64,000 bases of DNA, from assembly GCA_963969365.1 (NCBI GenBank), contig OZ017752.1:3038001-3102000 (forward strand), written 5' to 3'. This DNA comes from Asterochloris sp. CNOR1 (lineage: Eukaryota > Chlorophyta > Trebouxiophyceae > Trebouxiales > Trebouxiaceae). Position numbers and translations under genes: made by a program. Numbering within the stretch: position 1 is the stretch's first letter; each line of letters begins with the position of its first letter. Below the pieces are notes generated by a model. It saw only the letters and a list, made by a program, of their open reading frames with translations, made no database searches and was not told the DNA's origin. Shown in pieces: positions 1-10,318 of this stretch.

Positions 1-1256
1 GCAGTGAGTGCAGCAGCACAGAAAAAAGCGGGGCTCCCAGAGCAAAGGGCAAATCCAACAGTGCATGCGCTCTGTGATGCCCTTCTTGAATGTCCTGCTT
101 CTGCCTGCCCCTGCAGCCCACAAAGAAGAAGGAATACAGCAACCCTGAGGATGCTGGTACCCAGCACAAGACGCCTGGCAAGACGTCGCACACCCCCGAG
201 AAGCAGGAGGAGAGCAAGGACGATGAGTCAGGCAAGGATGGAGACGACAAGGAGGAAGGCGGCGACGAGGGAGAGCAGGAGGAGGAAGAGGAGAAGAAGC
301 CTGAGATTGAGGCGAGGCCCCCGTGTCTGCATGACAGCACCGATGCAGTTGCGTCTGTCTGGACTTGAGCAAGCAGCCTGCAGTGATAGCCATGCTCTGG
401 GGTTCTGCCCCACGCTGCTGCATCATTCAGGCTCAGGGAGGAAGCCATTTGTGGGGCCAGGAGGCTTGGGAGGTGCCATCTGTGATGCCTGGCAGCAACA
501 ACTGCTGATTGAAAGGGCTGCTGTGCTGCACTGCATTTGATCTGACAGGAAGCCTCTGCCTGCTGATTGCAGCAGGCAGTGTGCAGGAATGCAGCAGGCA
601 GTGTGCAGGAATGCTGTCCATGATAGCCCCGAGGTGCAGAATTTGGCAGCCTGTGTGAAATTGAGCAATATTGCCATCCAGCTGTCTTGCCCAGGGCACA
701 GCTTGGTCACAGCTTGGGCACTTCTGGCCTTGGCAGCTGTGTGAAACAACTGGCCTCTCAACTGTTGCTGGTGCCTCTGAGGAGGAAGCCGGCTGCCTCA
801 GCCTGCCAGGCTTTCTTTGCACTGCAGCCAGATCCCTGACCCCTGCTATCTGCTTTGCAGGTGAAGTCTGCGCCTTATGATCACCGTTTTCCTTCCACCA
901 ACCAGGCCAGGCACTGCTACACCCGCTACAACGAGTTTCACAAGTGTGCAGCAGAGAAGTCTGAGGACGAGTGCCACTTCTACCAGAAGGCCTACCGCTC
1001 TGTCTGCCCCAACGACTGGGTGAGCGTGCCCGTGTTGTCTTGTGCATACCATGTTGAGAATTGTGTGTGTGGGCACATCAGCACATCTGCAGCAACTCAT
1101 AGCTTGACTCTGGTCAGAGCATGTGGGTGCGCATTGTTAAGCCTGGACTTGTGCAAGAAGAGCCTGTTGGCAGCTGCACTGACATGACATCTGCCGCTGC
1201 AGATTGAGAGGTGGAACGAGCAGCGCGATGCAGGCACATGGCCCGGCCGATACTGA
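1..1256 (+). CDS. COX6B: Cytochrome c oxidase subunit 6b (5' partial)
   Basis: Small nuclear-encoded subunit of mitochondrial complex IV, on the intermembrane-space side. Exons: an upstream exon apparently ending at base 3 (GTGAGT donor at 4), then 117-311, 861-1019 and 1203-1256 (TGA). The body shows the family CHCH pattern: RFPSTNQARHC, then Cys/His residues through FHKCAAEKSEDEC, then RSVCPNDW, and the end WNEQRDAGTWPGRY. Before it lies a Lys/Glu/Asp-rich stretch (exon 117-311) like the acidic extension of plant COX6b-1 proteins, so this is the plant-type long form. The intron 312-860 appears to use a GC donor (GAG/GCGAGG): joining KPEIE directly to VKSAPYD gives the same spacing as remembered plant homologues, whereas the nearest GT donor adds ARPP. 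The start codon lies outside the window. The family call is sure; the GC donor is likely. Confidence 0.93.
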
Positions 1257-2381
1257 TCAGGTGATACTGATCAGACTGTGCCCTGCAGTTGCTGTGGACG
1301 CCTCATGAATTGCTTTGCACAACTGTTCACGTTGTCTGGGGGATAGATAAAATCAGGGCGTCTCAAGAAGAGGGTCCACCACAAGTCTGTGGTGGTCAGG
1401 CACTCAAAAGAAAAGGACTGGAGGTCGGGGACACACTAACTTTGCACGTCAGACTGGTGAACGGCGGCCGTTGAAGTCCCTGCTTGGGCTCTTTGTTTGC
1501 GACCTGGGTTGGGGATTGAGCGGGTCTGCTGGGGAGTCTGACAGTGATGTGGCGTTCAAGAGGTCCTCCTTGTCCGGCGCAAGTTTGTTTGAGAGCTTTG
1601 GGGGTGCCCTGCAAGCCAGCACTCAGCAGACTAGCCGCGCAGGGCTGACCTGGGAACCAGGCTGACACAATTGAACTGTCCAAGCACAGAGCATGGGGCC
1701 CCTGCTCACACACTGGGCTGCCAGGGCAATGGCCAGACAGAAAGGGCTGCCCTCATCCGGACTTGAAAGTGGCTGACATGTGGTGGGGGAGGCAACACAA
1801 ATGTTGTTTGGCAAGTAGGATGCCACAGCAGGCAGCTTGCAATACTACAGACCAGCATCTATTTGCATGACCAAACTCTACAGGCTGCAACGCCTGCTAC
1901 AGACTGCTCAAAGAGGCTGACAGTAGGTCTACAGCAGGAGCATGCACCACTGTACCCCTGGCTCAATTGATGACTGACTTGACAGAGCTGTACGCCTGCC
2001 AGCCCACAGTACGCGCAAAGGGGCTGACAGCAGGGCCCTTCACAGTGGAGGCGCACCAGGAGCATGCACTGCCAGCTCCCTGACTCACTGGGAGGACTCC
2101 ACTTTGTAGGCCACCATGCCTGCCACTTCAGAAACTCACAGAGAGGCTGCAAGTAGAGCTCTTCTGTACCGTGGAGGCACAGCAGGAGCATGCACGCAGG
2201 CTCCCTGGCTCACTTAGAGGGCTTAATTCCATATGCCACCGCGCCTACCACTTGCAAGGAAGGGCACAGGCCGAGCTTTTATAAGGGAGGCACACCAGGT
2301 GCATGCAGTGCCAGCTCCCAGCTGGATGTTTGCTGTCAGCGCTGCACCCTCGTGCCTGTCAGGTAGGGCGTGCTCCCTGGC
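1257..2381. repeat. Intergenic spacer with degenerate copies of the transporter's last exon end
   Basis: No gene is seen here. A 14-base direct repeat (GATACTGATCAG type) sits at the COX6B stop, about 1247-1275. From about 1960 to 2345 there are three or more degenerate units holding a copy of the terminal part of the neighbouring transporter gene, including its stop region: about 2079-2145, about 2204-2262 and, weaker, about 1966. The true exon is at 2382-2432. Each unit also carries a GGAGGCRCACCAGGAGCATGCA-like block (about 2045, 2173, 2285). Confidence 0.7.
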
Positions 2382-4935
2382 TCACTTGGAGGACTCGACT
2401 CCATAGGCCACCATGCCTGCCACTGCCAGGGCCATGCCAGCCAGCTGCCTCTGGCTGACGGTGTCCCCAAGGAAGGCCCAGCCGCCGACTAGCACCAGTA
2501 TGGTCTTGCTGTGCCCCAGAACCTGCATGCGAGCACAAATCCACTCAGCCGATCTGCCAGCCTGTCGCTTGAGCAGCGTTGGCTACTGCTGCATGCCGGC
2601 ACAGTCCACTCAGCTGTCGCCCTGCCAGCTGCTTGAGCCAGGATGGTTTTGCTGTGCCCCACCTGCATGCCAACTCACTGAAGTCCTCAGGCATAGTTGG
2701 TGCAGCTCAGGGCCCATGTCACTCAGATTTGACCTAGACCGTGTCCCTCTTAGGGAATCAGGGGTTCTACCAGCACCCGGGAACCCGTTGTGGCACAGAC
2801 CAATCAATTTTGGGCCACTCTCTTGCTTGAGACAACGCTCAGCAGAGATCCGGATCTGTGCTGGATTTGGCTTGAAGTGCTGGGCTGTGCCAGCCCCGTC
2901 CATGGCACCATGAAAGCACAGCTTGATTGGCAGTCACCAGGGTCATGGTGGAGGCCTCGAGTGCTTCAGGTGCAGCCATCAGCTAGGTGAGGCCTCACAT
3001 TGCACTGGCAGGCCTTCCCACAGCAGAGCAAGTGGCTGGAGCTGTCAGAGTGCTCAAGGCCCAGCAATCAGCTAGGCAGGGCCTCACATCTCACTGGCAG
3101 CCTTGACGGTGCCAGAGCCACACAGAAAGGGCCGCCTGCCTGCCCACCTGGAAAGAGACGGCTGAGAAGCGACCCAGGCACATGAACTGGGACACATTGA
3201 CGAAGACGGCGCAGCCGCAGCTGATGGACAGGATGGTCAGGGCCGGCACGTTGACCTCGTAGTTGAACACCCAGAGGCCGCTGACCAGGCGGTCGATGAA
3301 GGGGCCTAGGAGCAGAAGGGTCCATCCCTGCAACCAGAGCAGTAACTCTGCTGACTAAGCTGAGCCGGTGTGACCTCGCCAGCCTTAACGCTCCCAGGCC
3401 AACTTACGGTGTCTGCGCCCTCACTACAAGGAAGATGAGCAACAACTTGTCCGCAGGGCAGTTCTAGACAAAGCTGTGCCACCACAGTTGTGGCCAGGCA
3501 CTGACCGCCATGTAAACTCTCAAGGACAGCGTGACATATGAGACTGCTTGGGTGGAATGCAACCACGCATGCTGTCGATAGCCTTGGGGCACAGGGCAGC
3601 AGGCAGCAGTACCTGTGCGGGCGCTGTGTTGGACAGCAGCTCGTGGGACGAGAGCTTGTGTTTCTGCTGCATGGTGCGGCACAGGATCTGCTGCATGCCT
3701 GACGACACGACCGACATGCCGGCCACCAGCAGGCCCCCTGTGTTGCTGCTGACATGGGTGTCCGTGACAGTGCTGCAGCAGGAGACAGCGCTGGTCAGGG
3801 GTGCAGCAGAGCAACAGGCATTTGTCAAGGGAGCATGGGCCATAGGGGCAGCCCGAATCCAGCCGCTCAGCACAGCGTCATGCGGAACCACAGGCGCCGG
3901 CAGCTGCGCAGGTGGCCGCAGCACGCCCTCTACGCGTGTGCGGCGGCGGGGCAGAGCTGCTGTCTGTTGCACGGATCCAGGCATGCCGGCAGTGCACTTG
4001 ATTTTGCCCCTTGAGAGGCCTGGAAAAGAGCAGCCTGCATTCATCGCAGAGGTCCAGGGATGACAAGCGGCTCTCTTGCTTCCCTGAAACTCACACAATG
4101 GCGACTCCAGTGATGACCACCATGACAGCTGCGATGACGCCTCGCGTAAACACCCGCCCCAGCCACACTTTCTCCACAACGCAAACGAAAGGGATGATCA
4201 GCAGCTTTGCTATCTGCAGGGGAACAATCAGTGCCTGTTGCTGTCAACAATGTTTCACAGTGCAAGATCTGTCAAGGCTGATCAAGGGTGCGTTGGCAAG
4301 GCATGCCAGGCGTGTCCAGGCCAGCCTGGGCTGTGTGTGAGTTCACCTGGTAGAAGCCAACGGGATTCAACATGAGGGAGAGGTTCAGAGAAACAATGGA
4401 CAGATTAGCGGTGGCAGTGAATAAAAGGAGGTCTGCAGCACCAGCAAGAGCGAGTCTGAGTGGCACTTGTGTGCAGCAAGTCAAGCCAAGAAGGGCTGCA
4501 GACGCAGGGTGGTGGCTACAGAGCAGATTTGTCTCAAGAATGACATTCCTGCAGACATCATGCGAGCCTACCCTGCATTGGCAGAGCGACGCGCTTCACG
4601 CCGCCCAGGCTCTGAGTCACCCAGATGCTGAGGGAGCAGACAAGGTAGTGGAAGGCGCACAGCGTGGTGGCTGCAGATACGACAAGAACACTGTTGACAT
4701 AACAGCTACTGTCGCGACTTCGCATGCTTGGTCCAAGGGCCTCAGTGCCCAGCCAAGGCAGCACACCAGGGGCAATAGCGCCCAGGGGCTCACCATAGCG
4801 AAAGGCATAGCCTGTGGTGCTCATAAGGATCTTGTTTACAAAGATGATGAACACAGAGCTGGACACGTTGCCAAGCCAGGCAACGCCATCAAGCAGGAGC
4901 TTCTGCTCTGGCCGCTGGCGCTCCTTCATGTGCAT
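2382..4935 (-). CDS. Nucleotide-sugar transporter (TPT/DMT superfamily)
   Basis: Seven exons: 4935-4794, 4670-4572, 4432-4347, 4213-4095, 3772-3613, 3327-3148 and 2522-2382 (TGA), all phases matching, giving 308 residues, the usual length. The protein is a hydrophobic Golgi/ER-type antiporter of the triose-phosphate-translocator fold. Landmarks are NKILMSTTGYAFRYATTL in the first TM pair, ANLSIVSLNLSLMLNPVGFYQ, IAKLLIIPFVCVVE, SSGMQQILCRTMQ near residue 190, and the C-terminal VLGHSKTILVLVGGW. These are closest in memory to the plant UDP-xylose / UDP-uronic acid / UDP-rhamnose-galactose transporter clade; the exact sugar cannot be read. The first in-frame ATG after an upstream TGA was taken as start. 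The gene is divergent from RPN5 across about 440 bp. Introns beside the last two exons contain degenerate exon-edge copies. Confidence 0.9.
2523..3147. repeat. Intron of the transporter with duplicated exon-7 edge
   Basis: The acceptor side of exon 7 plus upstream intron (about 2505-2578) is partly repeated at about 2590-2680; compare the TTGCTGTGCCCC...CCTGCATGC blocks at 2507-2530 and 2650-2672. A second pair (about 2940-3005 and 3045-3110) shares CAATCAGCTAGG...GGCCTCACAT...CACTGGCAG, with several differences. Confidence 0.6.
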
Positions 4936-5373
4936 GCTGCCTGGCTGCTGTGCTGCCGGGGCACCAGATGAATGGTTCTTGGACCTTGAGGGGCGCCGCA
5001 GTGGCGCGCTTGATCCCAGTCCTTCCAGAATGGGGCTACCTCAGCCAGCAGGGTAGGTGCTGCAGGCCTCCCATGCACAGGGCAGGGGCTACCTGATCAA
5101 TCTGCAACCGACTGTGGCTATTGAGAGTGGCTCCTGATCACTTCACAGAGAGCTATCAGAGGCAGATCGCCCAGCTGTGGGCTGCAATTTGCAAGTCGGT
5201 TTGAAATTAGTGGGGTGCCTTTGACATGCATAAACCCCGACTAAACTCAAAAGCTCTAACTTTTGCCCCTCGCAGAGCTTAATCCGCCGAGACCAACCTG
5301 GTGGTGACACCTTAGGGCCCCTGCAAAGTTCGGCTCCCAGTCCTTGAGCAGTCATCACACCAGCCCCATCAGC
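4936..5373. promoter_or_regulatory. Divergent promoter region between transporter and RPN5
   Basis: About 440 bp separate the two start codons. By position it must hold both promoters and 5' UTRs. No TATA box or named motif is convincing. Confidence 0.4.
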
Positions 5374-8300
5374 ATGGGGGACCTGGGAGAGTTCACAGTA
5401 GCCAACATTGCAATGGAGGAGGACAAGCGTGAGGAGAAGAAAGGCACAGTGGACAGGACCAAGCTGGAGGCTGACATTCAGGCCAATGAAGCGCTGGCTA
5501 AGGAGGTGGGCATATAGATGGGAGACCAAGGTCCCCATCATGCAGCTCTGCATCAGTGGGATGGCAGGCATCCAGCAGGTTCTGTCCTTAGCAGACCCAG
5601 ATGTTGCACTGGTCGATCTGCGACGCTCACCCATCTGAAGCATGGCCGCTTATAGAGGGAAGACCCCTGGGCCTGCACATGCGTTGATTGATTTGCTCAA
5701 TGCTGCAGCCTCCCCATGCAAACATCAACCCTGGGTGGGCATGCAGGGCAAGCTTTCAGAGGCGCTGGAGGGGCTGCTGGGTCTGGAGAAGCAGCAGCGC
5801 CTGGCAGAAGACATCACAGGCACCAAGATGGCCTGCACAGCCATCCTGACAATCCTGCGCGAGGCTGGCGACTGGAAGGGCCTGAATGAACACATCCTTC
5901 TGCTGGCCAAGCGCAGGTCGCAGCTGAAACAGGTCAGTCCTCCAGGACCAGCAGGCAGCCCGGCGAACAGCAGACCCTGGCAGAAGACTGCAGCGCCCCT
6001 GCAGCCCAGGCAGACTATAGGCAGCGCTGCGCCCTGCCTGTGTGCTCACAAGGCTCAAGCCGTCTGCTGCCTGCTGTGGTGGGGCCTCATTGATGGCTGC
6101 CGCCTGCAGGCTTGTGCAGGCATCTGTGACCCAATGGCGGCTCTGCAGCAGTCCATGGCCGCTGCTGTCCATACGCTGTGCCCTTGTTTGCTGGCCAGAC
6201 CGTGGGCAGTATGGGGTATCAACAGCCCTCCTGCATCACCTGCCATTGCAGGCCTCGCTGATTAATGTGGCCTGATTCAAGCATTTGAGCAATTTGGCCC
6301 ATTGTGCACACCATCTGGTGTTGCTGCTGCCTGCAGGCTGTGCAGGCGTTTGTGCGCCAGGCAATGAGCTATGTGGACCAGACCCCCGAGCAGGAGACCA
6401 AGGTCGAGCTCATTCGCACACTGCAGTCCGTCACAGAGGGCAAGGTGAGCTCTCATGGGTGCTGGCCCCTTTTCCACGCTAAAGAGAAGCAAATCTATGC
6501 ATGCTGGGGTAGCATAACAAGCTGAACACTGCCTGCAGAAGGCGTTATGTCCGCATGACCTTGTATTCTGAAAAGCTCACGATGCTTTCTGGGAGCTGCA
6601 CCACATCAGCACTGAGGCGGCAGCCTTTCTTTTAATGGTCCTCTCGCTGCAGCACTGCATGCTTGGCATCTCAAGGATGTTGTTGAGGCTTCACATCTCT
6701 TTTGCTGCATCTGCATGGGCTTTGCAGAGGTGCAGGGCACAAGCATGAAGCATCCTGCTGGCTGGTGTGCAGATCTTTGTGGAGATTGAGAGGGCGCGGC
6801 TCACCCGCAAGCTGGCGCGGCTGAAAGAGGCCGAGGGCAACATCACCGAGGCAGCCGATGTGCTACAGGAGGTGGCAGTGGTGAGCAGCAGGCATCGGGA
6901 GAAGAAAAGGGGTCCTGAATGGACATGACACCTGTCTTGAATCTGCTGCCTGCAAGTGCTTGGATCCAGGCATCGCATCTGCCTGTCACATTTCAAATCC
7001 TCATTCTTGCGGGGGGTTCAACCCCAATGCCGCCTGAACCATGCCTCACAACTCCAATGGCTGATGCGCTTACACAAGTCCCTGCGCACTGCATCCCCAT
7101 GCCTGGCGTGCTGCAGGAGACATACGGCGCCATGGCCAAGACGGAGAAGATCGCATTCATCCTGGAGCAGGTCCGCCTCTGCCTCGACCGTGGAGACTAC
7201 GTCAGGTCAGGCCGCCACAGTATATGGCATCTTGCGAGTGTCAGCGTGCTCCTGATCCACCCCAGCATTGGCGAACCTTCTGTTGCCTCATGCTGTGGGT
7301 AGGTGGACCTGTACAGCTCCCAATGCCTGAGCAGGCCTGGAGGGCCACAGGCCACAGTCTCTTTGGTGCTGGCCATTCAACAGCTTCCAAGCTGGCTTCC
7401 ACAGCTATTGACGGGCTGCCCTGGGACTGATACCAGGTGGCTGCGTTTAGGGCTTGGGGTTTAGGGTTTATGCTGGCCAAAGCGTAGCCCTTCAGGCTGG
7501 CTGCCACAGCTCTCAACGGGCTCCCTTAGGACTGGAGGACAAGGCTGCGTGGCGTGCAGGGCCATGATCCTGGCCAAGAAGGTCAGCCCCCGGGCGTTCA
7601 AGGTGGTCCCCAACAAGAAGGGGGAGGCTGCCGGCGAGATTGGCATTGAGGGCACCACCATTGAGGCGCCCGAGGAGGTGGGCCAGCTTCGTTCCGGGGC
7701 CGAATGGATTGTCAAAAGTGCCAGGGCCGAATGGATTGTCAAAAGTGCTGCAACTGAAGGAATTTACATGCACTTGGGCTTCAGGGCTTTCTTCCTGCGG
7801 CACAACCCCAGCTCCAGCTCAGCCAGCTGTCACCTTTGCGCAGCGTTTGATGCCAAGCTGTGGGTGTGTGCTGCTGGGCAGTGTCAGGCTTCTCTGTGAA
7901 GCACAAGACCATAAGCGCAGAGTTCAGTGTTTGCCTCCAGTCCTGACAGGGTCAGAGACCACTGCATGCTGCAAGGCACCCCTTCTAGAGCAGTTGGAGT
8001 CTCTGCAGGTCTACATTGTGATGCTACAAGCAGTGCTGTAGATAGGGCGACGCATGTGTGTGAGATAAAGCAGGTTCACTCTGAACGGAGCTAAAGCTGC
8101 CGTACTACAACAAGGTCATCTGCAACCCCTTCTGTAAATCAGCAGTAAGGTCAGCACGATGGCCCTGTGTGCTGCAGGGCACCCCCACCCTGGAGGAGCT
8201 GAAGCTGCAGTATTACCACCTGCTCATACGCTACCACATCAATGCCAACAACTACATCGACGCCTGCCGCTGCTACCGGGCCGTGTACGAGTCAGACAGC

Positions 8301-10217
8301 ATCAAGGATGACAAGGAGAAGTGGGTGCCGGTGAGTTTTGAGCCTGGAGAAGTCGCGGTGTTGAAACAATGGTCGCTGCCACCTGCGAGGCTGCAGAAGA
8401 GGTCTGATGGTTTTTGGTGTCAACGATGAAACAGCGGAAGGACGACTGGCCTGCTGCCTGTGGGTGTTGCAGAAGAGCTGCTGGAGGGTGGTCTCACTGA
8501 AGAGGCGGCTGATGGCCAAGCAATCTGCTGCAGCTGCTAGAGAGGGTCTCACTGAAGTGGCAGCTGAAGGAAAAGCGACCTGCTGCCTGCAGGGTTTGCC
8601 ATGGGGAGGTTCAGTCCTGTCACCTGAAGTGGCAGCTACAGGCGTGTCTCTCTGCTACCCTGCAGGTGCTGCAGAAGATCTGCTGGTACGTGGTCCTGGC
8701 AGCAGCCAGCAGCGATCAGGTGACCCTGCTGCAGATGACGGCGGCTGACAAGAAGCTGGACCAGCTGCCAGCCTACAAGGAGCTGCTGCAGACCTTCATC
8801 ACCAAGGAGGTCAGCCCTCTGTCTTGCTGCCCCTGTGCCGCCAATAGACAGTTACACTATCATCTTCTGTGGCCTGTCAAACAGCTCTGCTGATGCTGTT
8901 GGTACTGCTGGATGGGGCTTTCAAGAAAAGCAAGGGTTGACACGGCAGGGGGGACTACAAGTCAGACCCTGGGCACATTGACTGTTGACCCTAGCTCCAA
9001 ACTCTGGAATTCAGATGCCCACTCTGATTGGGGCCTGAGGACACAGGAGCCCTGGTTGCAGGCACTGTGCTCCTATAGCGCACCCTCTCTCACAACCCCT
9101 GTGCTGTGCCTGGCAGGTGGTCTACTGGGATGCCCTGAAGAAGGCGCAGCAGGGGGAGCTGTCATCGCAGACAGAGGTGTTCGGCGGGGAGCAGGGGCAG
9201 CACCGCCTGAAGGACTTCAAGTATGGGCCTGCACCTTGGCAGCAGCTGCATACAGCGTCGTAACCACAGGCTTCACACTGGCTGGGGCGTCATACATGCT
9301 CATGCTCATGCTGACTCCAGCAGCACCGAGATGTCTTGCACATGACCATAAGTGGCTCTCATGGCGGAGGCAAATGACTTGGTAGTAACAAATGTGTGCC
9401 CACCTCAGCCAAACGCTGTGTGCCCAGCTCAGCCTAACGCTCCTCTATGGTGGTCAAGCCAGGCATGACTGTTGTGTTCAGCTCATCTGTGCTGTGGAGC
9501 TTATGTGCCAGGCTGCAATGAGCCTGTGTGGCTCGTTTCATGCCTGTGAGCTGCTAGCCACTATGTCTGACAACATCATCATGCTGAACACCGTCTCATG
9601 TTTGTGTATTGATTGGGCTGCAGATTGCGTGTGGTTGAGCACAATATCCTGGTAATCAGTCAGTACTACAGCCGCATCACCATGCAACGACTGTCGCAAC
9701 TGCTGTGCTTGAACGCTGAAGAGGTGAGCCAGAGCACACTCAAACTTGCTGTTGCCAGCATGCCCAGCCTGCTGTGCATTAGTTCGCACTGCTGCTGCTT
9801 GGCAGCAAGCATGCCTTCAGGCGGTGCCCCAGGTCAGGCACCTGCTTTTGCCCAGGGCTGCAGCCTGAGGTGGGTTTGCTTTGCCTGCTGCAGACTGAGA
9901 AGCACTTGTCGGAGATGGTGGTGGGGGGTCAGCTTTATGCAAAGATCGACCGGCCAGCAGGCACAGTGCGCTTTGCCAAGCACCCTGAGCCAGAGCAGCT
10001 GCTCAACAGCTGGTCAAACAACATCACCAAGCTGCTGAATGTAGTCAACCGCAGGTGCGCCACCCCACAGTGCTTGCCCCTCTGCCTTGTTTGAGTTGCG
10101 TCACTTTTCTCTCCTAACATTGCAGACAGCGGGTCACAGTCCTTTCCTGTCTGCAGCTGCCAGCAAATACAGAAGGAGTCCATGGTACATAAAGTGCCGA
10201 TTGGCACCACTGCATAG
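5374..10217 (+). CDS. RPN5: 26S proteasome regulatory lid subunit RPN5 (PSMD12)
   Basis: PCI-domain scaffold subunit of the 19S lid. Twelve exons with consistent phases: 5374-5505, 5747-5932, 6337-6444, 6773-6880, 7117-7205, 7560-7677, 8178-8330, 8666-8809, 9117-9220, 9624-9723, 9894-10054 and 10157-10217 (TAG), about 487 residues. This is slightly longer than the human (456) protein because of an insert ([11 protein letters not shown] region, exon 6). Helical repeats occupy the N-terminal two thirds. The PCI/winged-helix part reads [19 protein letters not shown], then [11 protein letters not shown] and [15 protein letters not shown], closely matching the family. The last exon ends in QKESMVHKV, a conserved tail. 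Start ATG at 5374 heads an open exon beginning MGDLGEFTV; a second ATG (5413) is possible. The gene converges with SPT2, with stops only 101 bp apart. Confidence 0.96.
7370..7559. repeat. Intronic duplication and telomere-like tract in RPN5
   Basis: Two related blocks of about 50 bp (about 7380-7430 and 7490-7540, both CTGGCTNCCACAGCT...GGGCT) flank a short tract at about 7444-7471 containing two TTTAGGG units, the plant/chlorophyte telomere repeat. The second block leads into the acceptor of exon 6. Confidence 0.6.
7697..7749. repeat. Tandem 27-bp repeat, two copies
   Basis: Two nearly identical 27-base units (7697-7723 and 7724-7749) in the RPN5 intron after exon 6. Confidence 0.9.
8380..8665. 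repeat. Copies of the RPN5 exon-8 acceptor edge in its own upstream intron
   Basis: The start of exon 8 (8666: GTGCTGCAGAAGATCTGCTGG...) is mirrored at about 8464-8497 (GTGTTGCAGAAGAGCTGCTGG...GTGGTCTCACTGAAG), and more weakly at about 8390 and 8525-8600. Each copy is preceded by CCTGCTGCCTG-like intron sequence. Confidence 0.75.
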
Positions 10218-10243
10218 CTTCAGGAATACATGTCTTATTTCAT

Positions 10244-10259
10244 TGTAAGGAAGGTGTAA
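10244..10259 (+). terminator. Possible TGTAA polyadenylation signals for RPN5
   Basis: Two TGTAA pentamers (10244 and 10255), the usual chlorophyte poly(A) signal, lie 27-38 bases after the RPN5 stop. Most other genes here show no clear equivalent, so this is tentative. Confidence 0.4.
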
Positions 10260-10318
10260 TGAGTCTCTCTGTGTCATATGGGTGCACATCATTGCAAATG
10301 CTGCGTATGATAAAATAA

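Noticed and set aside
4-540. 178-codon plus-strand frame across COX6B exon 2 and its intron
   Set aside because: Wrong frame relative to the COX6B exons; Arg-rich composition is a by-product of the acidic exon.
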